A DNA stretch of 64,000 nucleotides from Rhodocyclaceae bacterium (GCA_016791105.1 JAEUNM010000127.1:36180-100179), one strand, 5' to 3'. Positions 15,770 to 25,559 are shown, numbered from the stretch's first letter. Notes: generated by a model not told the origin, from the sequence alone. Made by a program: numbers and translations.

Positions 15770-18700
15770 TTATGCTGCATTCAAGGCTGTCTGAAGTTCT
15801 TCACCGATGCTGGCCCGCTGTTTGAGTAGTAAGTATGACCAACGCCCAAATCGACCGTCCGCATTTACGGAATCCACCCATCGTTTTGCAGCCGCTTCCT
15901 TCTCACCTAGCCTCTCATCATGCCCTTTCGTTTCCACAATAATGTAACGCGGTTCCGGCGAATCCAAGCGGACAACAAAATCCGGCAAGTAGTCGTGACC
16001 CGTGCCGGCATGCAAGTAAGGAATAGCAAAGCCTAGTCCGGCATTCTTGACGAAGCTCTTAACCCGAGAATGGTTGTCAAGCGTATAGGCGGCAATACGT
16101 TCCCAGGACGAGTCGGGCACCACGTAGTTCACATGGCTTTTGACTATCGCGAACGGCTCCTTGCGCGTTGCGTAGTCGACATCCTGCGTCGTGCCCGCAT
16201 CGCGATGCCGCTCCAGCCGCACCCGTTCGCCCGCAGTGCTCGTGGAAACGATGGCGGCCAGAAGGCGCTCCATCATCATTCCATAGTAGGGAGCAAGGAA
16301 GATATCCACCGGCATGGACGGTGAAAACGCGCGCACTTTGTCGCGAACAAAGCGTGCGACGATGGTTGCGAACTGCGGAAACAAAATTGCCGGATGGATA
16401 GGAGGTGAATCGGTGGGGGGCTGTGTGAGATAGCTTCGGACCAGTTCCCGCGCCGCTTGCGCGACCAACGTTTGTTCGCGGCGCCCGTCGCGGAACGCGG
16501 CGAGTGACACCGTGTCAAGTGCTCCGGGCCCATACAGCGTTGGCCGTCCCTGGTTGGTTGGCAGCCCTGCTTTCATCTGCACTTCGGGAGGAATTGTGCT
16601 GGGATCGATTTCCACTACCGGGACACGATCCCAGTCGACATCGACTCTTGTACTCAACTCGCAGGCATAGCCCTCGACGCGCGGAAAGCGAATCTCCAGG
16701 CCGGCTCTCTCGGGTAAGGCGCGCACCCGCCAGGTCTTCACGGGCGGGCGGGGAGCCCCCCCCTTGTTGGCCTTGAACGGCACTATCTGGAAAGGAACGC
16801 CAAAAACCTGCGCCACCTCCTCACCGAGGCGTTCTTCCTGCCCTTCGCCGTCGGTCTCGTAACTCGCCCGCCGTAGGCCCCGTCCAACCACCTGCTCGCA
16901 GAGCAATTGCGACATGAATGGGCGCAGACCAACGATGTGCGTGACGGTATTGCAGTCCCAGCCCTCGGTCAGCATGCCCACGCTGACGATTGCGCGTACA
17001 TCCCGCCCTGGTGGCGTAAGCGGTTTGCCAAGCTTATCGGCGAGAGCTACAAAGCCTTCCGGATAGATCGGGCTGCCCTGGCGGTCGCGCGGCCAGTCAA
17101 GCCGCCCGACGGTATCCAGGGTGAAGCGCATCCAGGCTGTGAGATCAGACTTTGCATCGCCGGAATCAGTCTCGGACACCACGTTGGAATCCACCCGAAT
17201 CGTGTTGATCACCCCATCGCGGTTGCGAAAGTCTGCCAGATCCGAGGACGGAATGCCCGGCGGTGGATTGTCATCGGCCAGCCATTCGTACACCAGCTTC
17301 GCCAGTTTGGTGTTCTTGCAAACGAGGATGAATACCGGCGGGCGCGGATCGGTGCTGTTGGCTTTCCATTCGCGTGCCAACTCCTGCCAGAGCTTGCCCA
17401 GCATCACGATGGGTGTGTAGGCATAACGCAAAATGGCTTCCGGCTTGGCGGCGCTCTTCTTGCCCCCGCGTTCCGATGCTTTCAGTTGCGGGAGAATCCA
17501 GCGCCAAATATTGAAGTAACCGGGGATCGACTGGCCCGACAAATCGCGCACCGCGAACTGCGGAATTTTCGTCAGGCCCGATTCGATGGCCTCCATCAAG
17601 TCGAAGCTCGATACCACCCAGGGAAAAGGGCGATTGGCCTGTTCGCTGACCCGGCCCAGGAAATAGGGCGTCGCCGAAAAGTCGACGCAGCGATTGATGC
17701 CGGCCAGACGATGGATGCGATCCAGTCCTTCGATCCAGATCGTCGCTTCCTTGTAGTACTCCTCCAGCCCTTCGTCGTCGGCTTCTTCGAAATCATCCGG
17801 TTCTTCGGATTTGATGCGATAGGCGTGGTGTGCTTCATCGTTGAGCACCAGCAAATTGGCACGCCGCCCCGCCTTGATGCCCAGCACACGCTCAAGCCAT
17901 GCCGCATCGGATTCCACGTAGCGCGTACTCGCCACTAGGGCCTTGACCAGCGATCCGCTGTCGTCGGTTTCTTCCTTCACAACTTCCAACAGGCCAGCCG
18001 CCAGCTGTCGCTGGTAGTCATTCAGCGTCAGGTAGCGCGTGCCACGTGCCGTGGTCGTCTTGTCGCCGAGTCGAATGGTTTCGACGGTGTTGATCTCGCG
18101 GCCGGCACGAACGACGCGTGCCGCCGTGCCGCCAACCCTGTTTGCATCCTGCAAGGCAAAGGCATGCCAGTTCGTAACGACGACGCGACCTTGCGAGAGC
18201 GGCCCCATGAGATGGGGCGGCACCAGGTCGCGGCTGCGATACAGACTGGCTTCGTTCAGTTGCGGATCAAGTTCCGCAAGCCGATTGCGAATGGTCACAT
18301 TCGGGCAGACCACAAGCACTAAATCCGAGAACAGCCGTGCGCGGCTCTTGTCGTGGCCGCCGGCAACCTTGTTCAGGATGCTCCAGGCGGTGAGCATCCC
18401 CATGACTGTCGTCTTGCCGCTCCCCGTGGCCATTTTGCAGGCATAACGCAGGAAAGCGCTGGCACCTTCCCCCTTTTGTCGCTCCGTCGGTTCGTCAGCT
18501 GGCACCTGAATGCCATGCAGGAAATCCGCTCGTGCCTCGGTCAGAAAGATCGCTGTTTCCGCAGCCTCGCGTTGCGCAAAAAACAGGCGTTTGTCGCGTC
18601 CGTCGCGCTGCCAATAGGCCAACAGCTCCAAGGTGATTTTCGACGCGCCGGGATAGCCGGCCGAGCGCCACTCAGCCAGCCGTTGGCGAATACGCGAAAC

Positions 18701-18901
18701 CAAAAGCAACTCGATCTCGTAGCCAATATCCTCGTCCATGCCCTCCCTGGAAACATCGAAGCTCGGGGGGCGATAGAAATACACCGGTCGCCGCCGTCCT
18801 GCCTCGATGCGCGGTGGTGTGCCTTCCTCGATACGCCAGTGCTTTGCCGGTTCCAGAAACGGCGCATTCAGGATCGGGGTTTCAACCTGGAAATCAAACA
18901 T
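15770..18901 (-). CDS. Type III restriction endonuclease subunit (Res-like helicase-nuclease)
   Basis: A 1043-residue SF2 helicase-nuclease. Walker A is ATGSGKT (158-164), the DEAH box LLVLNDEAHHAYR (355-358), motif III DFSATPYFLG and motif VI EQVVGRGLRR. Near the C-terminus a PD-(D/E)XK nuclease reads PDFVVRL...YIIVETKG. It resembles the BPTD_3080-type restriction endonucleases that partner type III-like methyltransferases. It is the last gene of the operon and overlaps the ATPase gene before it by 8 nt. The helicase and nuclease motifs are intact. The recognition sequence cannot be read from the gene. Confidence 0.82.
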   Translation of the reverse strand: MFDFQVETPILNAPFLEPAKHWRIEEGTPPRIEAGRRRPVYFYRPPSFDVSREGMDEDIGYEIELLLVSRIRQRLAEWRSAGYPGASKITLELLAYWQRDGRDKRLFFAQREAAETAIFLTEARADFLHGIQVPADEPTERQKGEGASAFLRYACKMATGSGKTTVMGMLTAWSILNKVAGGHDKSRARLFSDLVLVVCPNVTIRNRLAELDPQLNEASLYRSRDLVPPHLMGPLSQGRVVVTNWHAFALQDANRVGGTAARVVRAGREINTVETIRLGDKTTTARGTRYLTLNDYQRQLAAGLLEVVKEETDDSGSLVKALVASTRYVESDAAWLERVLGIKAGRRANLLVLNDEAHHAYRIKSEEPDDFEEADDEGLEEYYKEATIWIEGLDRIHRLAGINRCVDFSATPYFLGRVSEQANRPFPWVVSSFDLMEAIESGLTKIPQFAVRDLSGQSIPGYFNIWRWILPQLKASERGGKKSAAKPEAILRYAYTPIVMLGKLWQELAREWKANSTDPRPPVFILVCKNTKLAKLVYEWLADDNPPPGIPSSDLADFRNRDGVINTIRVDSNVVSETDSGDAKSDLTAWMRFTLDTVGRLDWPRDRQGSPIYPEGFVALADKLGKPLTPPGRDVRAIVSVGMLTEGWDCNTVTHIVGLRPFMSQLLCEQVVGRGLRRASYETDGEGQEERLGEEVAQVFGVPFQIVPFKANKGGAPRPPVKTWRVRALPERAGLEIRFPRVEGYACELSTRVDVDWDRVPVVEIDPSTIPPEVQMKAGLPTNQGRPTLYGPGALDTVSLAAFRDGRREQTLVAQAARELVRSYLTQPPTDSPPIHPAILFPQFATIVARFVRDKVRAFSPSMPVDIFLAPYYGMMMERLLAAIVSTSTAGERVRLERHRDAGTTQDVDYATRKEPFAIVKSHVNYVVPDSSWERIAAYTLDNHSRVKSFVKNAGLGFAIPYLHAGTGHDYLPDFVVRLDSPEPRYIIVETKGHDERLGEKEAAAKRWVDSVNADGRFGRWSYLLLKQRASIGEELQTALNAA

Positions 18902-20585
18902 CGGCGACTCCGAATGCCTGCTTGATCTGGTTCAGACGCTCAATGATTTCCGGATGAACTTCCTCCCTCTGGAATTGGGCGGCAATTTCGAAGAACTCGC
19001 GCTTGGGCACATCCATGCCCGCAACTTGCATCAGTTCTGGCAATAAGGTCTTGCTGATAGGCTCGCTCTTGAAGTAGGTGTTGAGCAACGGATCGTTCTC
19101 GCTTCGGCCGTCGAGAAATTGCAGTTTTTCTCGCAACGCCGTCGCGGCCAGCGCGCCGCCTTCCGCGCCCAATCGGCTCTCGAAGAATCGTCGCAAGGGA
19201 GCCTCGACGATTAGATAGCTTTCAATCTCATACCGACGCCAGCGCAACCGCTGCATGCGTTCAGGGTTTCCGGTAATCAAGTCAGGTGCCTTGTTCCTTT
19301 CGTTGTCTCCATCCAGCAGCTCAAGCGCCGGCAAATCCGGGCGTGCTAACTTCAGCATCTCCCAATGTCTTTGCGGCATGAATTCGCCAAGACCATCAGG
19401 AAGTGGCGCTTTGGAGGATTTGCCAAGTACGTCCCGTGTCAGCAACTGGAGAGCTCTCTCGTCGCCCAATACCCGCGCGAAGGCCTGCAAAATCTCGAAA
19501 TCTGTAAAGTCCTCGGTATAAAAGACACCTTTGGCGCCTTCCACCTCAAGAAGATCGCTGTGCGTTAGCGCTCCGAACGAATTCACCAGTTGCGCCCGCT
19601 CAAGATCGCTCTGCACCAGACGTGGTGTGCCATACATCAGGTAAAGCTCACGCGCGTCAACGTTGTTGACGATCATCTCCGAGTGTGTGGCAACGAAAAG
19701 CTGCGCCTGACGGCTCACGGCAACCGAACGCAGCTCGCCGTAAATCGAGCGCTGCAAGATCATGTGCAGGTGCGCGTCGGGTTCGTCTATGAGCAGTGCC
19801 AGGGTCGTGGAGTTGGCGTTTCGATGCTGGGTCAGCAGCAGGGCCAACAGCAGCAACACTTGCAGGAACCCGCTTCCCGCACTCGCGATATCGAACCTGG
19901 GTGCATTCTCAATACCGCGATGACGATATTCGCAAACCAGTTGTGCTGCTGCTTGGGGAGGCAGCAGCTCATATTCAAAGAGACGTCCAATGGAATCGTT
20001 GAGCAGTCTCCATGCGTCATCGTCACGATACGCCTTGACCAGCAGATTGCGCAGAACCTCGCCAGGACGACCCTGTGCCAAAAGGTCGTCCAAGGCTTCC
20101 TCGTCGGCAAGTCGCCGTTCTTCGCGCGCCAAGCCCGACATGGCCGGAATAAACGTGGTTCGAACTTGCAACGCCGGATGGCTCAATACCGCAGGAGAAA
20201 GACTGTCATTTGCCTTTGGGCGAACCTTGATGGAGCCACCCGATTGGAATTTGAACTCTAGCGTCACCAAGGGCGAGCCATCGACCTGAAGGCCGATCTC
20301 GAAGGGCTGCTGCCGCTGGCGATTGCGCCAGAGCATGTCGAACGAACGCACTGCAACAGCGGAAAATGCCAGTCGCTCCAGTTCCTGCCAGCGATAGCCG
20401 TTTTTGCGTGGATTCGAATCGTTTAGCTCGCGCCACTTGCGGAAGCCGAGTTCCCAAGCCGCGATGGCCTGCAACAGAGTGGTCTTGCCGGTATTGTTTG
20501 GCCCCGCCAGCACGACGTGGCTGGGAATCGAGAATGCCACTTCGCCAAAGCGTTTGAATCCCTTGAGGGTGACCAGACGGATCAT
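18894..20585 (-). CDS. ABC-type ATPase with TOPRIM/DUF4435-like tail
   Basis: A 563-residue protein. The N-terminal SMC/OLD-type ATPase has Walker A GPNNTGKTTLLQA (from residue 29), Walker B LLIDEPDAHLH and H-loop ATHSE. The C-terminal part has FYTEDFTDFEILQAF, then ALELLDGDNERN and RRYEIESYLI, the order of acidic motifs seen in TOPRIM domains of OLD, GajA and DUF4435 proteins. This architecture resembles a fused form of the PARIS AriA-AriB pair. It sits inside a type III restriction operon, overlapping the genes on both sides (4 and 8 nt). It is probably a nuclease, but the catalytic assignment is inferred from motif order. Confidence 0.65.
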   Translation of the reverse strand: MIRLVTLKGFKRFGEVAFSIPSHVVLAGPNNTGKTTLLQAIAAWELGFRKWRELNDSNPRKNGYRWQELERLAFSAVAVRSFDMLWRNRQRQQPFEIGLQVDGSPLVTLEFKFQSGGSIKVRPKANDSLSPAVLSHPALQVRTTFIPAMSGLAREERRLADEEALDDLLAQGRPGEVLRNLLVKAYRDDDAWRLLNDSIGRLFEYELLPPQAAAQLVCEYRHRGIENAPRFDIASAGSGFLQVLLLLALLLTQHRNANSTTLALLIDEPDAHLHMILQRSIYGELRSVAVSRQAQLFVATHSEMIVNNVDARELYLMYGTPRLVQSDLERAQLVNSFGALTHSDLLEVEGAKGVFYTEDFTDFEILQAFARVLGDERALQLLTRDVLGKSSKAPLPDGLGEFMPQRHWEMLKLARPDLPALELLDGDNERNKAPDLITGNPERMQRLRWRRYEIESYLIVEAPLRRFFESRLGAEGGALAATALREKLQFLDGRSENDPLLNTYFKSEPISKTLLPELMQVAGMDVPKREFFEIAAQFQREEVHPEIIERLNQIKQAFGVADV

Positions 20586-21136
20586 TGGATTGCCTGCGCG
20601 GCGCGAATCAGTTCGGAAATTGGCAGATCAACGTCAATGGGCCAATTGGCCCGCAACGTATTCCCCTTGCCTTGTTTGAAGAACGACGGCCGCGTTGTTC
20701 CTTTGGGCGGAGATTTGGGGCGATACGCCGCCACGCCAAAGCAACGCGGCGTCAGTGCGTGGCCATGCGAAAACCGGATCAGCTTGAACAGATACTCGCC
20801 AAACGCAATACCACATTCGATCTGGTATTGCGCACGCCTTGGGTTTTCTGATGCCTTGCACTCGATGGCGAACAGCAAGGGGCTGGCATCGGTTCCCCGA
20901 CAAATCACGGTCAGATCATTTCGCGCATTCATTCCAGCGGCAACTACAGGAAAGGGATTCTCGCCCCGCTTATCCAGAGAAAATGCCACCATCTTGGCGC
21001 TCGCCTTCAAGCGAAAACGGCTTGTCGAGCCGTCATGATGGCTTTCCGCGTGCACCAGATAACCGCCGTGAGCGCGACAGAGGAAATCAGGATGAATGGC
21101 CCTCTCGACGATATTGAAGAACTCCTCATCCGTCAT
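20582..21136 (-). CDS. Possible PD-(D/E)XK nuclease-fold protein in the restriction operon
   Basis: A 184-residue protein. The central segment NARNDLTVICRG followed by LLFAIECKASENPRRAQYQI has the spacing of a PD-(D/E)XK core (D, then E-x-K), with a following amphipathic helix. The C-terminus (LPISELIRAAQAIQ) is helical. No named family is recognised. It overlaps both neighbouring ATPase genes by 4 nt and is therefore translated with them. It may be a nuclease effector, or a substrate-recognition protein gated by one of the ATPases. Confidence 0.5.
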   Translation of the reverse strand: MTDEEFFNIVERAIHPDFLCRAHGGYLVHAESHHDGSTSRFRLKASAKMVAFSLDKRGENPFPVVAAGMNARNDLTVICRGTDASPLLFAIECKASENPRRAQYQIECGIAFGEYLFKLIRFSHGHALTPRCFGVAAYRPKSPPKGTTRPSFFKQGKGNTLRANWPIDVDLPISELIRAAQAIQ

Positions 21137-22539
21137 CGATCACCCTCCGTCGTGACCGCCTCCGGCACATCCACCGGGTGCAGTATGTCTTGCAAAGCAA
21201 AATAGATCGCGCTGTTGCTCTCATTAAGCCCGTTGATTGCGGCATCCATGCTTTCGACCTCCATGCCGAATTCGCGGGAAATGTCCAGTTGCTTAACAAT
21301 CTTGTCCGTGAAGTGATAGGCCGCGACATCTTCGGGCTGCAAACGCTCGGTGCCTGTCTCGTCGTAGCCGAAGCGTTTCTCCACCTCTGAGCGATCCGGA
21401 AACTCCGTCGCCAACATGACCATGTTGTTGAGTTCGCGAACGATGTAGTCCGAGTGCGTACTGATGACCACGCGTATGCCCCGGTTCACTAGGCGCGCCA
21501 ACAACCGGGCAATCAGTCGCTGGTTGTCCGGGTGCAGATTGAGTTCCGGTTCATCGATCATCAAACAATCGCCTGGGGCGGCTTGCAATTCCAGCCATGC
21601 CCAAAGACCGTAAAAACTCTTGACGGTTGAAGACGTCAGGTGGATACCCAGTTCGGCCTCCGAGCGATAGGGCTTGGCCGTGATGACACCATCCTTGCTG
21701 ACCTTGTAGCGCACTCGGGTAATGTCTTTTTGCAGAAGCAATGCCTGATCGTGAAATGGATTGCCGTTCTTTGGAATCCGGGGGACGCGCTTGAGAAACT
21801 GGATATAGGAATCGATCGGTTCCGCGTACTGCGCCACCATCATGTCCTTGAACACTTCTACCGGGTTGCTCTCCTCGCGCTTCAAAGCCCGGACCAGAGC
21901 AGAGTTCTTTGCATCCAGATCGGGATAGAACAAGTTGAGACCGCCCCGTTCGGCCGGCAACAGGAAGGCGCTGCCTGGCAATGCGGAAGCCAGGCCGAGT
22001 GAGATCAAGCCGGACGAAACCAGCTCGGCAAGCAGTGAGACGGGCACCTTCCCCACATTCACAGACGTCCAGGCCATCGCAGGGCCGGTTTCACCTTCGG
22101 TCAGGCGAACATCCAACCTTCCTTCGGCGCCAAGTGCAATCGAGCGACCAAATGCATTGGCGTTTTGCGGCAGCGTTTCCATCAGATATCCCGCATCCAG
22201 ATGCAAAGCAATGGACGAGTCGCCAAACAGCGCCGGTGGTGCGCTGAACAAGTCTGGCAAGCGCTTATTCAGGCCTTCTGCAATGCCTTTTTCCAAGGTG
22301 TTCCAATGCTGACGGATAAAGTCTCGCAACGGATAGATTGCGCTGCCACTAGACTTGATTTCTTCCGCCATGCGCTCCGCCAATGCAAATACATGACGCG
22401 AGCGGCGCTGCAACAAAGCCCAAAGGATATACATCGCATAGGTCTTGCCCGTGTTGTTGCCGCCACAAAACACGGTCAAACGCGCCGGTTCGATCACGGC
22501 CTCTTTCAGCGTCCCAATGTTCTTGAGCGTTACCTTCAT
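21133..22539 (-). CDS. SMC/ABC-type AAA ATPase in the restriction operon
   Basis: A 468-residue ATPase. Walker A is CGGNNTGKTYAMYIL near the N-terminus, Walker B DCLMIDEPELNLHPDNQRL and the H-loop VVISTHSDYIVREL. A middle insertion of about 200 residues separates them, as in AAA_15/AAA_21 defence ATPases (AriA, PtuA, OLD). The C-terminal 80 residues show no TOPRIM motifs, unlike the second ATPase of the operon. It overlaps the methyltransferase gene and the PD-(D/E)XK-like gene by 4 nt each. Confidence 0.7.
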   Translation of the reverse strand: MKVTLKNIGTLKEAVIEPARLTVFCGGNNTGKTYAMYILWALLQRRSRHVFALAERMAEEIKSSGSAIYPLRDFIRQHWNTLEKGIAEGLNKRLPDLFSAPPALFGDSSIALHLDAGYLMETLPQNANAFGRSIALGAEGRLDVRLTEGETGPAMAWTSVNVGKVPVSLLAELVSSGLISLGLASALPGSAFLLPAERGGLNLFYPDLDAKNSALVRALKREESNPVEVFKDMMVAQYAEPIDSYIQFLKRVPRIPKNGNPFHDQALLLQKDITRVRYKVSKDGVITAKPYRSEAELGIHLTSSTVKSFYGLWAWLELQAAPGDCLMIDEPELNLHPDNQRLIARLLARLVNRGIRVVISTHSDYIVRELNNMVMLATEFPDRSEVEKRFGYDETGTERLQPEDVAAYHFTDKIVKQLDISREFGMEVESMDAAINGLNESNSAIYFALQDILHPVDVPEAVTTEGDR

Positions 22540-25340
22540 TTCTGTTCCTCCAGCTTCCGCACCACCATCAGCTCATTGCCGCGGTCGTCGATCACTTTCA
22601 CGGCGATCTGCTTGTGCTGGCCAGCGGCGAAGGGCGTTGAGCTGTCTCCCGCCAGATGCGCCCACACCGAATCATCAAAATCGGCCTTCAGCGCGCGCTT
22701 CAGGTTGTCCCAGGATTGCGTGCGCGGGAAGAAGGCCTGGCACACGCGGAACACCATGCCGTTGTAGTCGGTATCGAGGAACCAGGCCGGCACGTCGAGG
22801 CCGGTGCGGGTATCGATCTCCATCGTCACCGGATCGAACACATCCAGGCCGTTCAGCTTCACGTCGTAATAAGCCTGATTCGGGATGGCGCCCACGGGCG
22901 GCGGCACCTCGCGCACCGCGACGTCCGGCTGGCCGCAGACGGAGAAAATCTGCGAAGAGCGCATGTTCTTGAGCAGATCGCCCATCAGGATGTCCGGCGT
23001 GGCCTGCACATAGGTCGTCGGCATGCCCATCGCCGAATACTCGTCGATGGCCTGCCGGGCCTTGGGCTCGATGGCGAAGCCGATGACATACAGATGCGTG
23101 AAACCCTTGGCGGTTGCCTCCTGCCAGGCATTGAGCACGGCCACTTCCGCCACCGGCCCGTGCTCGGGGCCGAACAGCAGCGCCACCGGCTCACCCTGAC
23201 GCAGCGCCAGCCCACCGTTGGCGGCATCGGCATCCTCCAGCGCCGTTGCCAGGCTGGCTTGCGGTCGCACCACCGCTTCGGCACAGAGATAAAGCGTCTT
23301 CGCCGGCCGGCGAATGCCGTCGAGCGGCACCGTTTTGCCGCCGGGCAGATGCAGTACCGGCGAGGCGCGCAGCACTTCGATCATGCGGTCGACAAAGCCT
23401 TCCGCCGCGGCGGCCGAAAAGTCGGCGCTGGCGGGACGGGGCCCGTGTTCGTCTTCCGTGCCGAAATTGCTCGCGGTCGGGATGGTGGCCTCGAACACAA
23501 AGGGGCCGCAGACGCGGGTAATGCCGCTTTGCTCTTCCGGCCGATCCACCAGCACTTCGTATTTCGGCGGCTCGTTATTGGCGATACTGCCCAGGGTGAT
23601 GTGCGGCACGATACCACCGACATGCTCGCCCTTGCGGTTCTTCTTCTCGCGATAAACAAAACCGCCCGCCGGCCCGCGCCCTGGTTCCTTGAGTTCGTAG
23701 TACTTGAAGGTGGCGGTCAGCAGCCGCTGCCGCGCCAGCGCCAACGGCACGCGCGAGGTGTCGATGGTGATCCAGCGCCGGCCCCATTGTTCGGCGACGT
23801 AGGCGGTGGTGCCGGATCCGCAGGTGGGGTCGAGTACGAGGTCTCCAGGGGCGGTAGTCATTAGGACGCAGCGCTGGATCGCAAGGCTATCAGTCTGCAC
23901 GACGTAAAGTGGTTTTTCAGAAAACCCACTACCCCCTGTATCGGGCCAAACGTTCTTAAGCGGCGACACAGGGAAATCATCTAGGTAGAGCTTAGAGCAC
24001 GGCGTGTTGCCAATAATCATCACACGTCCCAGTTTGTCCAAACGCTCAGTGCTTTCCGGTCCAAGGCTCCAATGTCGATTTGCGCCAGCCGAGAATTTTC
24101 TGCCTTGGAGCGTAATCACATGGTCGTTTGCGTTTGCTCCGGGGGACGTAAGTGGCCCAGGACGGAAAACTCGCCATCCTGAGGGTAGGGATTTCGGGTT
24201 GTCCAGTTCGTCGTCAGTCATTCGCCGGATCGTTTGTCGATCGGGAGACTCACACCATACATATTGCTTAGCCCCATCCTCACCGGCTTCTTTGAACATG
24301 AAGAGGGGTGAGAACTTGACGCAACTTTTTTGTTTTACGTAGTGGAGGATGAAGTCATAAGTACTCGGAACGAGGTTGACCGATTGACCACCCGTTTTTC
24401 GGAACATGAATTGACCTACGTAATTTCCTTCCCCAAACACCTCATCCATCACCTCCCGAACATGGTGCAGGTTCTCGTCCGAAATCTGCACGAACACGCT
24501 GCCCGATTCGGTGAGCAGGTCGCGCGCCAGCAGCAGGCGGTCGCGCAGGTAGGTGAGATAGGAGTGCAGGCCCAGTTCCCAGGTGTCGCGGTAGGCCTTG
24601 ACCATCTCCGGCTCGCGGGTGAAGTCTTCGTCGTCGTTGTGGCCAACATCGCGCTTCCTCACGAAGGGCTGGAAGTTGCTGCCGAATTTCACGCCATAGG
24701 GCGGGTCGATGTAGATCATCTGCACCTGCCCGCCCATGTTTTCGTAGTGCAGCAGCGAGTTCATCACCACCAGCGAGTCACCCAGCACCATGCGGTTCTG
24801 CCAGCCGTTTGGGTGCTCGTAGGCTAGGCGCAACTGCTCGGGCAGGCTGCGTTCGGGGTGGCCGAAGAAACCTTCGAACGCAAGCTGGCCGCTGGCTTCG
24901 AAGCTCTTCACCGAGTCGAGAATCGCCTGCGTCGACAGGCGCTCGTGGATGAACAGCGGCAGGGTGGGCACATCAAAGGAAAGGTGTTCGGCCTTGCCCG
25001 CCCAGTTGAGGAAGGGGCGGGAAAGCGCCTTGAGTTCGTTGAACGCCTGGCGCGCGGCATGCAGGGCTGCGCCATCGTCGGGCCGGGCAGCCAGTTTGGC
25101 CAAGGCCGCTTCCAGTTCGGCGATGCGCGCCTCGCCCTGTTCGCGTGCCGGGTTCTGCGCGTCCCATTGCATTTCGGGAGCGAGAGAGGAATCGTAGCGG
25201 TAGGTGGCCGTGGACTTCTTTTTCTTGAAGCGCGTCTGCGCGCCCGCCTCGGGGCGGACGAGGGCTTTTGCGCTCGGGTGCTGGTAAGAAGCCGTGGTTG
25301 CGGCAAGTGTCGGCATTGTCGTTTTTTTGCGTGGCGGCAT
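22536..25340 (-). CDS. Type III-like adenine DNA methyltransferase (Mod)
   Basis: A 934-residue DNA methyltransferase. Motif IV is DPPY (MIYIDPPYGVKFG, residues 212-215) and precedes motif I DPTCGSGTTAYVAEQWG near residue 500, the beta-class order used by type III Mod subunits and N6-adenine or N4-cytosine enzymes. The target-recognition region lies between them, with a long C-terminal extension (about 390 residues) beyond motif I. It starts 3 nt after the HTH gene stop and overlaps the next ATPase gene by 4 nt. With the Res-like protein four genes downstream it would form the restriction-modification core. Confidence 0.82.
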   Translation of the reverse strand: MPPRKKTTMPTLAATTASYQHPSAKALVRPEAGAQTRFKKKKSTATYRYDSSLAPEMQWDAQNPAREQGEARIAELEAALAKLAARPDDGAALHAARQAFNELKALSRPFLNWAGKAEHLSFDVPTLPLFIHERLSTQAILDSVKSFEASGQLAFEGFFGHPERSLPEQLRLAYEHPNGWQNRMVLGDSLVVMNSLLHYENMGGQVQMIYIDPPYGVKFGSNFQPFVRKRDVGHNDDEDFTREPEMVKAYRDTWELGLHSYLTYLRDRLLLARDLLTESGSVFVQISDENLHHVREVMDEVFGEGNYVGQFMFRKTGGQSVNLVPSTYDFILHYVKQKSCVKFSPLFMFKEAGEDGAKQYVWCESPDRQTIRRMTDDELDNPKSLPSGWRVFRPGPLTSPGANANDHVITLQGRKFSAGANRHWSLGPESTERLDKLGRVMIIGNTPCSKLYLDDFPVSPLKNVWPDTGGSGFSEKPLYVVQTDSLAIQRCVLMTTAPGDLVLDPTCGSGTTAYVAEQWGRRWITIDTSRVPLALARQRLLTATFKYYELKEPGRGPAGGFVYREKKNRKGEHVGGIVPHITLGSIANNEPPKYEVLVDRPEEQSGITRVCGPFVFEATIPTASNFGTEDEHGPRPASADFSAAAAEGFVDRMIEVLRASPVLHLPGGKTVPLDGIRRPAKTLYLCAEAVVRPQASLATALEDADAANGGLALRQGEPVALLFGPEHGPVAEVAVLNAWQEATAKGFTHLYVIGFAIEPKARQAIDEYSAMGMPTTYVQATPDILMGDLLKNMRSSQIFSVCGQPDVAVREVPPPVGAIPNQAYYDVKLNGLDVFDPVTMEIDTRTGLDVPAWFLDTDYNGMVFRVCQAFFPRTQSWDNLKRALKADFDDSVWAHLAGDSSTPFAAGQHKQIAVKVIDDRGNELMVVRKLEEQK

Positions 25341-25343
25341 GGC

Positions 25344-25559
25344 TTACCTCTTTGCTTTCGGTGGGTTGCTCGCGACATCCTCTTCCGCGGCGCCCCCCGC
25401 CCGTACCCATTCATCGACCTCAGAAAGCTTGAACTTCCACAGCCGCCCGATCTGGTGAGCGGGCAGTCCCTTTTTCTCGCGCCAGCGGTAGACGGTGTCC
25501 TTCACCACACCCAGATGATGGGCAACTTGTTCGGCGGTGACCCAAGGCTCGGCAGTCAT
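25344..25559 (-). CDS. Small HTH (excisionase/MerR-like) protein leading the restriction operon
   Basis: A 71-residue HTH_17 protein: WVTAEQVAHHLGVVKDTVYR followed by IGRLWKFKLSEVDEWVRAGG. These excisionase-type domains often act as local transcription regulators. It is the first gene of the operon, with the Mod gene 3 nt downstream. A 22-bp imperfect palindrome 32 bp upstream of the ATG is a candidate operator. A controller-type role, delaying restriction until methylation is established, would fit its position but is inferred. Confidence 0.7.
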   Translation of the reverse strand: MTAEPWVTAEQVAHHLGVVKDTVYRWREKKGLPAHQIGRLWKFKLSEVDEWVRAGGAAEEDVASNPPKAKR

